From: Nannocystis sp. RBIL2
GTDB taxonomy: Bacteria > Myxococcota_A > Polyangia > Nannocystales > Nannocystaceae
DNA length: 64,000 nucleotides
Reading direction: 5' to 3'
Assembly (NCBI RefSeq): GCF_026626745.1
Contig: NZ_JAPNJW010000002.1
Coordinates: 3,186,151-3,250,150 of the forward strand
The translations under genes were made by a program, and so were the position numbers. How positions within the stretch are numbered: the stretch's first letter is position 1; every line of letters starts with the position of its first letter. The notes under the pieces were generated by a model. The model saw only the letters and a program-made list of their open reading frames with translations. It was not told the origin of the DNA and searched no databases. Shown in pieces: positions 15,090 to 24,725 of this stretch.

Positions 15090-16121
15090 TCAACGCTCGA
15101 ACAGCAGCACCCCGGCCGCGATCAGCAAGAACCACAGCGGCACGTACGGCGTCACGAATTGCCGGACCACCCGGCGAGCCCCGCGAATGTTCTCACTGGC
15201 CCAGCTGCCGTCGGTGAACTCTGGCGCGTCGACGCGGTCGCGCAGGTGCCCGACGTAGACCGGCACGCCCGCCAGCAGCCCCGCGACAAGCCCCCCCGCG
15301 TGGCCGATGTTGGCGATCGATCCGAGCAGCCCGGTCCCGCAGGCCACGAACCACAGCATCATCAACACTGCAGAGCGGTCGTCCAGGTGGTAGCCGCGCC
15401 GGGGGGCGTAGCGCGCCTGCATCCACACGAAGCCGAACAGACCGTAGACCACCCCCGACATCCCGCCGAAGCTCGGCCCGGTGACGAGGTACTGTCCGAT
15501 CCCGCCCGGGACCTCGCTCAGCAGCACCAGGCCGATCAGCGCCAGCGAGCCGTGGTTGTGCTCGACCTGCCGCCCGAGCTGCCACGTCCACATCATGTTG
15601 AAGATGAGATGGAGCGGACCGAAGTGGATCAGCATCGGCGTGACCAGCCGCCACACCTCGCCCTCTCGCACCCTTTTTAAAAAATCGGGCGAGTCCCACG
15701 GCTCGATGCTCAGGTTCTGGATCGTCATCGTCAGCGGATCACCGAAGTCGCTGTACAGCGCGACCAGCACCGAGCCGATCACCAGAAACAGAGTGACCGG
15801 GCCGACCCCCTGCGCCGGCCCGTCGCGCCATTGATCCGCCACCTGGACCATGCGCCGGCCGGCCCGCGACTGCCGGCGCTCTCGCTGCTCGCGGATCGCC
15901 GCGGCCGCGCTAGCGACGTCCGACCCAGCAGCGCCCGGCGTGAACTGCCCTGCGACCTGCCGCGCACGCGCGAGGTCGTCGTCGTCGAGCACCCACACCT
16001 CCCACGGCTCGCGCGTGCGGACCTCGCTGTCGATCCCCGCCACCAGCAACGCGTCGACCAGACGTCCTGCGTCGCCCTCGCTCGTCAGCTCGGTCAGCTT
16101 GCGCATCGGCCGGGCGACCAT
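15090..16121 (-). CDS. glpG: GlpG-type rhomboid intramembrane serine protease
   Basis: 343 residues from the ATG at 16121; an ATG five codons later (16106) is equally good. The N-terminal cytosolic domain (LVDALLVAGIDSEVRTREPW, WVLDDDDLARARQVAGQF) resembles that of GlpG. Six membrane helices follow, with HFGPLHLIFNMMWTWQLG, the catalytic Ser in FGGMSGVVYGLFGFVW (about residue 220) and the catalytic His in NIGHAGGLVAGLLAG (about 273). The enzyme cuts membrane proteins within the bilayer at the inner membrane. The FLKR codons (TTT TTA AAA AGG) form an 11-bp A/T run that stands out in this gene. Confidence 0.93.
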   Translation of the reverse strand: MVARPMRKLTELTSEGDAGRLVDALLVAGIDSEVRTREPWEVWVLDDDDLARARQVAGQFTPGAAGSDVASAAAAIREQRERRQSRAGRRMVQVADQWRDGPAQGVGPVTLFLVIGSVLVALYSDFGDPLTMTIQNLSIEPWDSPDFLKRVREGEVWRLVTPMLIHFGPLHLIFNMMWTWQLGRQVEHNHGSLALIGLVLLSEVPGGIGQYLVTGPSFGGMSGVVYGLFGFVWMQARYAPRRGYHLDDRSAVLMMLWFVACGTGLLGSIANIGHAGGLVAGLLAGVPVYVGHLRDRVDAPEFTDGSWASENIRGARRVVRQFVTPYVPLWFLLIAAGVLLFER

Positions 16122-16314
16122 ACCCACCCGCGTCGACGCCGGCAATCGCACCCGCTTCGCCGCCGCGCCGGGAACCTCTCCGCGGGTGGGCCGATCGCGT
16201 GCCGCGAATCGGCCGACGAAGCGCCCCATGCCCGGCGGCCCGCGATTCGCCCCGCAAAAATCGTGAACCCCCGAACTCTTGTCGGCCAGCTCTCGCGCGT
16301 GCCAAGCTGCAGCC

Positions 16315-16983
16315 ATGCGTGCCTGGCTCCCGCTCCTGCTCACCCTCGCCTGCGCCCCCAAGCAGGAGCCCGGCGACACCGACTCGCAGTCGACGAGCAC
16401 GAGCACGAGCACGAGCACGAGCGAACCGGCGACCACTACCACGAGCACCCCGACGACCGGCGCCGTCGACATGATGACCGAGGCCGCCTGCCTCGAAGAC
16501 ATCCATCCCGGCGACCTATGGCCCGGCGTCGATCTGGCGCTGACCTGCGGCGGCCTCGAGCTGTGTCCCGGCGACGACCCGATCGTCTTCCAGCTCGACG
16601 GCCCCGAGCTCGCGGACGACCTGTCGTCGCCGACCTCCGTCGAGACCGACCTCGAGCGCGCCCGCTGCCTCGCCACCGCGCTGCGCGACCGCACCCCCGG
16701 GCAATTCTTGTTCATGCCGGTCATCGGCTCCGAGATCCCGTACGTGTTCGGTCTCGAGATCGTCGGCGAGCTCGTGGTCGCGCGCAGCGATCGCGGGAGC
16801 TGCGAGGCGATCGAGCCCGAACCGAAGTCGTGCCACGTACACGAGCGCCTGCGGGTGCTTCGTCCGCCCGAGTACTTCGCCGACTGTATCGACGGCGACG
16901 CCCTCGCGCTGTGGCGCTGCCTCCTCGACCCGGTCGAGCCCGAGCCGGCCTGCGCCGCCGGCCCGCTGGCGTGCCCCCCGTAG
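16315..16983 (+). CDS. lipoprotein with Ser/Thr linker, unknown function
   Basis: 222 residues from the ATG at 16315. Signal peptide MRAWLPLLLTLAC with lipobox LTLAC. The linker (QSTSTSTSTSTSEPATTTT) is encoded by a 6-bp microsatellite (ACGAGC units, about 16393-16422). The domain after it contains ALTCGGLELCPGDDPIVFQL and six Cys. It is divergent from the rhomboid gene with a 193-bp gap. Probably surface or periplasmic; no family recognised. Confidence 0.78.
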   Translation: MRAWLPLLLTLACAPKQEPGDTDSQSTSTSTSTSTSEPATTTTSTPTTGAVDMMTEAACLEDIHPGDLWPGVDLALTCGGLELCPGDDPIVFQLDGPELADDLSSPTSVETDLERARCLATALRDRTPGQFLFMPVIGSEIPYVFGLEIVGELVVARSDRGSCEAIEPEPKSCHVHERLRVLRPPEYFADCIDGDALALWRCLLDPVEPEPACAAGPLACPP

Positions 16984-17150
16984 CGCCGCCGGAGCGCCGA
17001 GCTCCGCCGACTCTCGTCCTCACGGCGCGCTCACTGCCTGCTGCGCGCTGCTCGACGCCCGGCCAGCGCCGCCAAGGGCGCTGCTGCCGCTCCTGCGCTA
17101 CATCCTGCGCTGACCCGCGGCAACGAGCGCCTCGAACGACATGACTAAGT

Positions 17151-17174
17151 GGACATGTCTGTAACGACATGTCC
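17151..17174. terminator. GGACATGT/ACATGTCC hairpin between convergent genes
   Basis: A perfect 8-bp stem, GGACATGT (17151-17158) with ACATGTCC (17167-17174), loop CTGTAACG. It lies between the lipoprotein (plus) and the YCII-like gene (minus), 29 bp from the latter's stop. Being symmetric it could serve both transcripts. Member of the dispersed hairpin family. Confidence 0.7.
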
Positions 17175-17202
17175 CATGGAACACACGCCCAGGCGGGCTC
17201 GC

Positions 17203-17637
17203 CTACGCCTTCTGCCGCTGCTCGAGCTCGGCGCGGAGGCGGTCTTCCTGCGCGCGGAGCTCCGGCGTGAACTCGGCGCCGAAGTCCTCTGCCTCGAAGA
17301 TCGGGCGGATCTCGAGCTCGGACTCCTCGTTCGGCATCGGGTCGGGGCAGCGGCGCGCCCACTCGACCGCCTCGTCCATCGACCGGACCTGCCAGATCCA
17401 GTAGCCGGCGATCAGCTCCTTCGTCTCGGCGAACGGACCGTCGACGACCGTGCGCTTGCTGCCCGAGAACTGGATCCGCTTGCCCTTCACGCTCGGGTGG
17501 AGGCCGTCGCCCGCGAGCATCACCCCCGCTTTGACCAGCTCCTCGTTGAACTTGCCCATCTCGGCCATCATCGCCTCGCTCGGCATCACGCCCGCTTCGC
17601 TGTTCTTCGTGGCCTTCACGATCACCATGACCTTCAT
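17203..17637 (-). CDS. YCII-related/DGPF domain protein
   Basis: 144 residues. It begins MKVMVIVKATKNSEAGVMPS and carries the characteristic VVDGPFAETKELIAGYWIWQ segment (DGPF motif) at about 62-82, then DEAVEWARRCPDP. Proteins of this family often sit beside ECF41-type sigma factors and their biochemical role is poorly defined. The start at 17637 follows AAAGGGACAAAGGCG, a good ribosome-binding site. No sigma factor is adjacent here. Confidence 0.92.
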   Translation of the reverse strand: MKVMVIVKATKNSEAGVMPSEAMMAEMGKFNEELVKAGVMLAGDGLHPSVKGKRIQFSGSKRTVVDGPFAETKELIAGYWIWQVRSMDEAVEWARRCPDPMPNEESELEIRPIFEAEDFGAEFTPELRAQEDRLRAELEQRQKA

Positions 17638-18027
17638 CGCCTTTGTCCCTTTCGCTGCGGCGCCGCGCGCCGGTGGTTGGTTCATACACGCGACGAACGG
17701 CGCCCGGCCCGATCGACACGCGCCGAACTTTTTTTTCGGGGCTCCGGCTCCTGTGAAATTTTCCCTGCGAAAACAACGACTTCGACTTTTCGCGCCGGGA
17801 ACGGCCCGGTGCCCCCCGACCACCGGGGTCGCTCGAGCGTCGGCTCCCGATCGAGGTCGGGCACCTCGCTGCCAACGACTCGCCGCGCGCACAATCGGTC
17901 TCGGTGCTCCGCGAGCTCGTCGTCAGAGGCACAGCGTCGAGCTCGCTACGAACATCGACGCGCGCACCACCGCGTGCAGACGTCGGCCGCGGTGACTCTC
18001 GACCGCGAAGCCGGTAGAGTCGGCGTC
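17638..18027. other. 390-bp divergent intergenic region with A/T-rich islands
   Basis: Between the YCII-like gene and a lipoprotein on the other strand. It has two local A/T-rich islands, a T8 run at about 17729-17736 and a GAAAATTTT-like stretch at about 17755-17790, where promoters would be expected. No gene seen. Confidence 0.45.
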
Positions 18028-19527
18028 ATGCAGCGTCCTGCCCGCATTCCGCTCGTCCCGCGTCGCGCGGGTTCCCTGCTCGTCCTGGCCCTCGCGGGCT
18101 GCGGGAGCGACCCGGCGGCGACCGACAGCCACGGGAGCACCACCGCGTCGACCAGCGACGCCACGAGCACCGCCCCCACCAGCACCGCCCCCACCAGCAC
18201 CGCCCCCACCAGCACCACCACCACGAGCGACGCCACCACCGACGCCTCCACCAGCGACACCGGCGCCCCCGGCGAGTGGCAGTTCGTCACTCTCGCCGAG
18301 CAGACCTTCCCGCTCAACAACACCGACGTCCTGGTCGAGTTCATTCGCGCCGAGCGGCCAGACGGCGGGCGCTCCTTCCTGCTCTACCAGCACGCCCCTG
18401 CTGCCAAAGCGCCGCTCGTCATCCAGACCCAGCCGTACGCCGGCATCGACTGGACCGGCGAGGAGGTCGACGAGCGCTGGGCCCAGCAGGGCGACGGCAG
18501 TCATCCCGACGTCGACGCCCCCGATTACAATGAATCGGACAACATCGCCTACCAGCTGCAGGACCCGGCGGAGGCTGTCGGCGCGAACAACGTGTGGGCG
18601 TTCAACGGCTTCGCGGCGATCCACGCCTACGGCCGCTTCTACGCCGGCGGCACTCTGGCCGACGACGCCCTCGACGCGGTCGCCCCCTACGCGTTCGCGC
18701 GCACGCGGCCCGACGAGATCGACCTCGAGCGGATCGGCGCCTTCGGCTCGAGCTGGGGCGGGATGATGGCCCTGTTCGGCGCGAGCCAGGCCCCGCCAGA
18801 CGCCGCCCCGCGGGTGGTCGTGCCGATCTCCGCGCCCTCGGACTTCGTCGCGCTGTGGACGTGGTCGAGCGACACCTTCCTGTCGCAATCGAACAACCCC
18901 ACCATGGTCACCGGCTTCTATTCGCCGTACTGGCGGCGCGCGACGCCGATCCTCGGCAGCCCACCCGCGGGCGCTGCCGCCGAGCCGTATACCCACGCCG
19001 GCCTGTGTCCGGGCCTGCCGGGCACCCTCATCCTGCCGCACGACGCGTGGGATGCCATCATTCCGATCACGCAGACCCAGGGCCTCGCGGCCGCGTGCGC
19101 CAACGTCGAGCCGATCTACTGGCCACGCGCCACCCCGCTCGACCTCGAGACCGCGACGATGACCCACGGCCCGTTCGCCGGCGAGGGCCTGGTCCCGAGC
19201 GTGCTCATCTACACCTACGCCGCCCTGGCCCTCCAGCTCGCGCCGCCCGAGGCCGCGAACGTGTACTCGGTGACGAGCGGGCCCTCGCTGGTCCTCCACC
19301 TCCAGCTCGTCCTCGCCGAGCAGAAGGCGGGCAAGGACGTCGCGTGGATCCTCCCGCGCCTGCGCGAGCTCGCCGATCCGCGGCTCCAGACTCTGGTCGC
19401 CGAGCTCAATCAATTGCAGCCGAGCGCCGCGGTCCTGGCGAGCGCAGTCAACGAGGTGTGGCAGACCACCTTCGACGCCGACAGCCTGCGCGCGCAGCTC
19501 GAGCTCGGCCTGCCCGACCCGCCGTGA
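18028..19527 (+). CDS. alpha/beta hydrolase lipoprotein with Thr/Ser linker
   Basis: 499 residues from the ATG at 18028; the longer open frame upstream crosses the divergent gene. Signal peptide ends in lipobox LALAGC. A Thr/Ser/Ala/Pro linker of about 60 residues includes three 15-bp repeats (TAPTS). The catalytic domain has LLYQHAP, the nucleophile elbow GSSWGG (Ser near residue 242), VVVPISAPSDF and LPHDAWDAIIP (probable acid). It resembles dienelactone-hydrolase/acyl-peptidase-like folds. Extracytoplasmic ester or peptide hydrolysis is likely; substrate unknown. It ends just before a hairpin and a convergent gene. Confidence 0.82.
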   Translation: MQRPARIPLVPRRAGSLLVLALAGCGSDPAATDSHGSTTASTSDATSTAPTSTAPTSTAPTSTTTTSDATTDASTSDTGAPGEWQFVTLAEQTFPLNNTDVLVEFIRAERPDGGRSFLLYQHAPAAKAPLVIQTQPYAGIDWTGEEVDERWAQQGDGSHPDVDAPDYNESDNIAYQLQDPAEAVGANNVWAFNGFAAIHAYGRFYAGGTLADDALDAVAPYAFARTRPDEIDLERIGAFGSSWGGMMALFGASQAPPDAAPRVVVPISAPSDFVALWTWSSDTFLSQSNNPTMVTGFYSPYWRRATPILGSPPAGAAAEPYTHAGLCPGLPGTLILPHDAWDAIIPITQTQGLAAACANVEPIYWPRATPLDLETATMTHGPFAGEGLVPSVLIYTYAALALQLAPPEAANVYSVTSGPSLVLHLQLVLAEQKAGKDVAWILPRLRELADPRLQTLVAELNQLQPSAAVLASAVNEVWQTTFDADSLRAQLELGLPDPP

Positions 19528-19541
19528 CGTCTCGAATCACA

Positions 19542-19555
19542 TGTCCTGAGGGACA
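19542..19555. terminator. TGTCC-TGAG-GGACA hairpin between convergent genes
   Basis: TGTCC (19542-19546), loop TGAG, GGACA (19551-19555), in a 31-bp gap between two convergent stop codons. Part of the dispersed family, here with a 4-nt loop. Confidence 0.65.
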
Positions 19556-19558
19556 GAT

Positions 19559-20635
19559 CTATAATTCGACGCCGATCTGCCGCAGCAGGCCGAGGAAGTC
19601 GGCGAACACGCGGACCTCGGTGAGCTTGCCGCCGGCGACGCGGTAGTGCGTGCTGCCGCCGATCTCCACGGTCCGACCGGTGGCGGCTCGCCCGCGGAAG
19701 GGGCCCCGGTGCGTGCCGCGGAGGGTGAAGCGCGCGGCGACGCGGTCGCCGTCGACGACCAGCTCCTCGACCGTGTAGCGCAGGTCGGGGAACGCGGCGC
19801 GCAGGCCCCGGATCGCCGCGATCACGCCCTCGGGCCCGCGCGCGGTGCCGGTCGCCGGGTTGAAGTAGGCGACGTCGGGCGCGAGCAGCTCGCTGAAAGC
19901 CTCCTCGCGGCCGGCGTTGAGCGCCTCCTCGTAGAAGCGCAGCACCGGCCGCTCGACGGTCTCCGGGGCGCCCGCGAGCGCGGCGATGACGTCGGCCGAG
20001 GACCCGACCGAGCCGGCGATGCCGCCCTGGGCCGCGATCATGTCGAGGGTGACGCGGTGGTACTCGGGGAAGTAAGAGGCGACGCAGTCCGCGAGCACGA
20101 GGCAGCGGAAGCCGCGGTCGTTGGCCTCGCGCACGGTGCTCTGCACGCACACCTCGGTGGTCACGCCGGCGACCAGCACAGCCTCGATCCCGTGGTTGCG
20201 CAGGATGGCCTCGAGGTCGGTGGCGTGGAAGGCCCCCTTGCCGGGCTTGTCGATCACCGGCTCGCCGGGCGCCGGCGCGAGCTCGGGCACGAAGTCCCAG
20301 CCGGGCTCGCCGCGCACGAGGATCCGCCCGCGCGGCCCGGGATCGCCGATCCGCAGGCCCGAGCGGCCGTGCGCGCGCTTGGCCGGCGGACAGTCGCTGA
20401 GGTCGGGGCGGTGGCCCTCGCGCGTGTGCACGACGAGGAGGCCCGCCGCGCGCGCGGCCTCGAGGACTGCGCGGGCCGGGGCGATGGTCCGCTGCAGCTC
20501 GCGCACGTCGTTGCCGAGCGCCTCGCCGAAGCCGCCGGGGAGCAGGAAATCGCCCTGCATGTCGATCACGAGCAGGGCGGCTGCGCGGGGTCGGAAGCGG
20601 AAGGGCGCGGGTCGGGCGGGGACGTGCAGCTCCAC
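19559..20635 (-). CDS. isochorismatase-family cysteine hydrolase fused to SnoaL-like domain
   Basis: 358 residues from the GTG at 20635. Residues 1-225 are an isochorismatase-like hydrolase with the full triad: Asp25 in [11 protein letters not shown], Lys133 in DKPGKGAF and Cys163 in [16 protein letters not shown]. Residues about 229-358 are a SnoaL-like/NTF2 fold ([20 protein letters not shown], then [35 protein letters not shown]). Isochorismatase-like enzymes cleave amide or vinyl-ether bonds; SnoaL-like domains bind small polyketide-like or steroid-like molecules. The fusion suggests a two-step or substrate-binding arrangement. Cytosolic, no signal. Confidence 0.88.
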   Translation of the reverse strand: MELHVPARPAPFRFRPRAAALLVIDMQGDFLLPGGFGEALGNDVRELQRTIAPARAVLEAARAAGLLVVHTREGHRPDLSDCPPAKRAHGRSGLRIGDPGPRGRILVRGEPGWDFVPELAPAPGEPVIDKPGKGAFHATDLEAILRNHGIEAVLVAGVTTEVCVQSTVREANDRGFRCLVLADCVASYFPEYHRVTLDMIAAQGGIAGSVGSSADVIAALAGAPETVERPVLRFYEEALNAGREEAFSELLAPDVAYFNPATGTARGPEGVIAAIRGLRAAFPDLRYTVEELVVDGDRVAARFTLRGTHRGPFRGRAATGRTVEIGGSTHYRVAGGKLTEVRVFADFLGLLRQIGVEL

Positions 20636-20910
20636 GCGGCGAGGGTAGCGGGGCCGGGGCTCACGGTCGAGAGCAGAGCGGCTTTGTCGGACAGACCCGG
20701 GGCCCTGCGCGTGAGCTCGCAGGCGAGCCGATGTCGTGCCGCGGTTCACATGACCTTCGAGACAGGCGCGCTGTCCGCCCTGCTGGTGAAACATGCGGCC
20801 TGCGCTTCGGCGATCGGGTCGCCCTCGACGCGGGCAGCGCTGCGACCGTGAAGTCGTCGGCGGTGACGTGGCGGACGGCGAAGCAGGCGCCGGACGACTC
20901 GGCGCACGCG

Positions 20911-22773
20911 CTACGCGAACGAACGCCGGCGTCGGCGCGGCAGGGCTGCGAGGAGCAGCAGCAGCCAGGCCGAGCGCGCGTCGCTCGCGGTCGCGCAGCC
21001 GCAGCCGCCGTCGCCGGAGGCCGGCGCGCCGCTGTCGCTCGCCCCGTCGCTCGTGCTCGTCGCCGCCGCCGAGGTGCTGCCCTCGCTGGCGCCCTCGCTC
21101 GTGGTGCCGGTCGGCGCATCCCCCGTCTCGCCGGTGCTGCTGGCCTCGCCGGTGGTCGGCGCGCACGCCGGATCGCCCTCGCCGTCGCAGTCGTTGTCGA
21201 TGCAATCGTCGGGCAGCTCCTCCCCGCCCGGCCAGCGCGCCGGGTCGGCGTCGTCGCAATCGCCGGCGCACAGGCGGACCCCGTCCCCGTCCCCGTCGGC
21301 CTCGTCGGCCGGCAGCGCCGCGTCGCAGTCGTTGTCGCGCCCGTCGCACACCTCGGACGCCCCGGGGTGGCTCGCGGGATCGTCGTCGTCGCAGTCGTCG
21401 CCGCCGCAGGTGGCCGCGTAGTGGCCGTCGCCGTCGCCGTCGACGCAGGTGCAGTGCAGGCCCGCCGCCGCGAGGCCGTCGACGAAGCCCCAGCCGAGGT
21501 CGTTGTCGGGCGCGTCGGGCTGCGTCGCGGTCGCGCGCAGCAGCGCCAGCATGCCGGCCGGATCGAGCTCGGGGTAGGCCTCCAGCAGCAGCGCGGCGAC
21601 GCCGGCGACCAGCGGCGTCGACAGGCTCGTGCCCTGCGACGCCTCGTAGGCGACCAGGCTGTCGGAGCGGGCCATGTACACGTCCTGGCCCGGCGCCACC
21701 AGGTCGGGCTTGATCCGGTCGTCGGCCGTCGGCCCGCGCGACGAGAACGGAGTGACCACGCCGTCGAAGTCGGTCGCGCCGACGGCGAAGACGCCGTCGA
21801 CGTCCGCCGGCGCGTCGAGGGTCTTCGGATCTGGACCGCCGTTGCCGATCGCCGCGAACATGATGAGCCCGTTGGCGACCGCCACAGTCGCGGCCTGCGA
21901 CACGACCGCGGTCTTGCCGTCGAGCTGCTGCGGCTCGTACCAGTCGGAGTAGCCGAGCGACGCGGTGAAGATGTCGGCGCCCATGCCCTCGATCCACTCG
22001 AGGCCGGCCACGTAATAATCCTCCTCGTACGGCTCCTCGACGTCGATGCGCTCGGTCTTGGCCAGGATCACCGACACGCCGGGCGCGACGCCGGAGAACA
22101 CCTCCCCGTCGTCGGCGACGATCAGCGACAGCACGCCGGTGCCGTGGTGTTGCTGCCCCGGCGTGTCGCCCGCCTCGTCGGCGACGACGTCGTCGCCCTG
22201 CACGAAGTCGCGGGCCGCGATCACCTGCACATTGGCGAACGCCTGGTGCTTCAGCACGAACCCGGTGTCCTGCACGCCGACGACCACCCCGGCGCCGGTC
22301 AGGCCGCATTCGCGCAGCTCCGGGACGTGCAGCGCCGACAGGTGCGGCCAGGACAGGCCCTTGGCGCGCGAGCTCGGCGTCTCCTCCGTCACCGGCAAGG
22401 GGTGCTCGTGACGCCGCCCCCGCGCCACCGGGCGCACCCCGGCGACGAACGGCAGGCGAGCGATCGCCGCGCGCTGGGCGGCGTCGGCGTCGACGCTCAC
22501 GGCATTGAGCCAGCGCGAGGTGGCACGAATCCGGACGCCGGTGGCCGCCACCGATTGCACGTAGTCCGGCGCCGGCGGCACGTCACGGACATCGACGCCC
22601 CGATCGCCGCGGACCCGCGCGCGTCGACGCAGGGCCCGCGGCGCGAGCTCCCGCTCCTGCCGCACCAGCGCCGCCTCGAGGTCGGCCCCCTCGACCTGCT
22701 TGTCGCGGAAAAACACCCACGTCGGCGGCTCGACCAGGCTGGTGGCGATGGCTAGCGCGGCGATCTGCAGCAT
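20911..22773 (-). CDS. subtilisin-like serine protease with metal-binding repeats and MYXO-CTERM-like tail
   Basis: 620 residues with an N-terminal signal ([17 protein letters not shown]), then a propeptide-like part. The S8 domain has Asp169 ([11 protein letters not shown]), His210 ([14 protein letters not shown]), the oxyanion Asn311 (AAIGNGG) and Ser383 ([13 protein letters not shown]). Residues about 435-515 hold Asp/Cys-rich repeats ([32 protein letters not shown]) of the putative metal-binding type. A Thr/Ser linker leads to [19 protein letters not shown] and PRRRRRSFA, a MYXO-CTERM-type sorting signal (Cys motif, hydrophobic helix, Arg cluster). It is probably displayed on the cell surface. 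Excellent catalytic-residue conservation. Confidence 0.93.
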   Translation of the reverse strand: MLQIAALAIATSLVEPPTWVFFRDKQVEGADLEAALVRQERELAPRALRRRARVRGDRGVDVRDVPPAPDYVQSVAATGVRIRATSRWLNAVSVDADAAQRAAIARLPFVAGVRPVARGRRHEHPLPVTEETPSSRAKGLSWPHLSALHVPELRECGLTGAGVVVGVQDTGFVLKHQAFANVQVIAARDFVQGDDVVADEAGDTPGQQHHGTGVLSLIVADDGEVFSGVAPGVSVILAKTERIDVEEPYEEDYYVAGLEWIEGMGADIFTASLGYSDWYEPQQLDGKTAVVSQAATVAVANGLIMFAAIGNGGPDPKTLDAPADVDGVFAVGATDFDGVVTPFSSRGPTADDRIKPDLVAPGQDVYMARSDSLVAYEASQGTSLSTPLVAGVAALLLEAYPELDPAGMLALLRATATQPDAPDNDLGWGFVDGLAAAGLHCTCVDGDGDGHYAATCGGDDCDDDDPASHPGASEVCDGRDNDCDAALPADEADGDGDGVRLCAGDCDDADPARWPGGEELPDDCIDNDCDGEGDPACAPTTGEASSTGETGDAPTGTTSEGASEGSTSAAATSTSDGASDSGAPASGDGGCGCATASDARSAWLLLLLAALPRRRRRSFA

Positions 22774-23020
22774 CTCGGCGTCCTCGTCCTCGCGGCCATT
22801 GTCGCCGCGCCGCCTCCCCGGCGCAGCCCGTCGCCTGCGCGAGCGGGTGAGGCAGGTCTCGGGGTGAGGCGCGACGGAATCGTGCCCGGCCGGCCGCGAC
22901 GCCCACCGGACGCTCGCCGAGGCATGCGAGAGAACGCCAGGCCCCCCGTCATCCGGCCCCTGATGATTCGGACGCCCGGACGGGAGCGCCATCGTGAGGC
23001 ACTTCGCTCCGTCGCCGGAC

Positions 23021-23135
23021 ATGTCCCTTCGGACATATTTTTGAATCCGTGTCAGGTTCGTGCGAACCATAATGATGCGAGCACAGGGCGACCGGCCCTT
23101 CACACCGACTGTCGCCGCATGTCTCTCGGGACATG
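23021..23135. repeat. two hairpins in a 417-bp divergent region
   Basis: First: ATGTCC (23021-23026), loop CTTC, GGACAT (23031-23036), followed by ATTTTTG. Second: CATGTC (23118-23123), loop TCTCGG, GACATG (23130-23135), followed by a T-rich run TCTTTTCTTTCTC. Both resemble intrinsic terminators on the plus strand, yet they lie between the starts of two divergent genes (protease minus, CNNM-like plus). They could attenuate the leader of the CNNM-like gene. The rest of 22774-23190 shows no gene. Confidence 0.6.
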
Positions 23136-23190
23136 TCTTTTCTTTCTCAAAAAATGACAAGAGCGGGCCGGGCAGCCGCCGGGAATTCCC

Positions 23191-24585
23191 TTGCAGCGAT
23201 CGATCCGCCGAGGCCGCCGCCGGGCATGTCCGACGCTCTGTGCTAACAGCACGGGCGGAGGTGTCGTCGCCATCGTCGTCGAGCTCGCTCTCATCGTGCT
23301 GCTCGTCCTCGCCAACGGCGTGTTCGCGGCCGCCGAGATCGCGGTCGTCTCGTTGCGACCGTCGCGCTTGCGGCAGCTCGTGGACGAGGGTCGGCACTCG
23401 GCCCAGGCGGTCGCCGAGCTGCGGGCCGAGCCGGAGCGGTTCCTCGCCACGGTGCAGGTCGGCATCACCGTCGTCAGCACCACCGCCGCCGCGGTCGGCG
23501 GCGCCGACCTCGCCCGGCAGCTCGAGCCGGCCTTGCGCCGCATTCCTGGCGTCGAGGGCAGCGCGCCCGAGCTCGCCCTCGCCACGGTCGTGATCGGCGT
23601 CTCCTATTTGAGCCTCGTGCTCGGCGAGCTCGTGCCCAAGTCGCTCGCCCTGCGCTGGGGCGAGGGTTATGCCCTCCTGATCGCCCGGCCGCTGCACCTG
23701 CTGTCGCGCGCGGCCCGGCCCGTCGTCTGGCTGCTGACCGCCAGTTCGAACGCCATCCTGCGGCCGTTCTCCGACCGCACCGATTTCATGGAGACGCGGA
23801 TCTCCAAGGAAGAGCTGAAGCAGATGGTCGAGGAGGCGACCGAGACCGGCGAGGTCGCCGAGGAGGCCGGCGAGCTCGCCTCGCGCGCTCTCGGCTTCGA
23901 CCGCTTGCCGCTCGGGACAGTGATGATTCCGCGCAACCGCATCGACGCAGTGGCGCTGCGGGCTCCTCCGGAGGAGCAGCGGCGGGCCATCCTCGCGGCC
24001 CGGCGCTCGCGCACCCTCGTGTACGATCCGGACCCGGACGACATCGTCGGTTACGTCAGCGCCAAGGACATCCTGGCCCGCACCTGGGACGGGCGAGCGG
24101 TCGAGCTGGGGCCGCTGCTGCGGCCGGTCAAGATGTTCCCGGAGACCGTGCCGGCGACCGAGGTCCTGCAGTTCATGCGCCGCGAGCAGGCGAGGCTGGC
24201 GATCGCGGTCGACGAGCACGGCGCGGTGTCCGGCATGGTCACCTTCGAGGACCTCATGGAAGAGCTCGTCGGCAACGTCTTCAGCGAGCACGAGGAGGCG
24301 CGCGAGCCCATCGCCCGCCAGGACGACGGCACGGCCGTGGTCCAGGGCCAGACCCCGATCCGCGACGTCAATCGCGAGCTCGCGCTCGGCCTCGAGGAGC
24401 CGGACAATGTCAACACCATCGGCGGCCTTTGCAGCCACCTGGCCTGCGGCTTGCCGAACCCCGGCGCTCGCCTGGCCGCCGGCGACGGCAGCGTGCTGGT
24501 CGTCCTCGACGCCACCGCCCGGGCCGTCGGCCGGGTGCGCCTGATCCCGTTCGCTGCACGCCGGAGCGCGCCGCCTCCGCCATAG
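23191..24585 (+). CDS. CNNM/CorC-like membrane protein with CBS domains
   Basis: 464 residues. The order is DUF21/CNNM membrane domain with about four helices (VELALIVLLVLANGVFAAAE, VQVGITVVSTTAAAVGG, ATVVIGVSYLSLVLGELVPK), a CBS pair (GTVMIPRNRIDAVALRAPP, YVSAKDILARTW, then AVDEHGAVSGMVTFEDLMEE) and a C-terminal CorC/HlyC domain (IRDVNRELAL, TIGGLCSHLACGLPNPGA). These proteins are linked to Mg/Co efflux or salt stress in the inner membrane. The only in-frame start before the first helix is TTG 23191, with a weak ribosome-binding site, so the exact start is unsure. Confidence 0.9.
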   Translation: MQRSIRRGRRRACPTLCANSTGGGVVAIVVELALIVLLVLANGVFAAAEIAVVSLRPSRLRQLVDEGRHSAQAVAELRAEPERFLATVQVGITVVSTTAAAVGGADLARQLEPALRRIPGVEGSAPELALATVVIGVSYLSLVLGELVPKSLALRWGEGYALLIARPLHLLSRAARPVVWLLTASSNAILRPFSDRTDFMETRISKEELKQMVEEATETGEVAEEAGELASRALGFDRLPLGTVMIPRNRIDAVALRAPPEEQRRAILAARRSRTLVYDPDPDDIVGYVSAKDILARTWDGRAVELGPLLRPVKMFPETVPATEVLQFMRREQARLAIAVDEHGAVSGMVTFEDLMEELVGNVFSEHEEAREPIARQDDGTAVVQGQTPIRDVNRELALGLEEPDNVNTIGGLCSHLACGLPNPGARLAAGDGSVLVVLDATARAVGRVRLIPFAARRSAPPPP

Positions 24586-24725
24586 CGACCCCGCGCGCGC
24601 GAGCTCGCCGCGCCGCAGCGGCCAAAGCTGCCGCGAACGTCACGGACGAACACGGTGTCGGATCAGTTCCGATTGCGGTCCGTAGAGCGGCGATTCGCCA
24701 GTGATAGCCTCGCTGTCGAGGAACA

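Noticed and set aside
15193-15699. Possible programmed frameshift product of the rhomboid gene at the T6A5 run
   Set aside because: The alternative frame is Arg/Ala-rich, gives no recognisable product and is a typical shadow.
15090-22773. Rhomboid protease as a sorting enzyme for the MYXO-CTERM subtilase
   Set aside because: The rhomboid is of the GlpG type with a cytosolic N-terminal domain, not a rhombosortase, and MYXO-CTERM sorting is attributed to other membrane proteases; proximity alone is not evidence.
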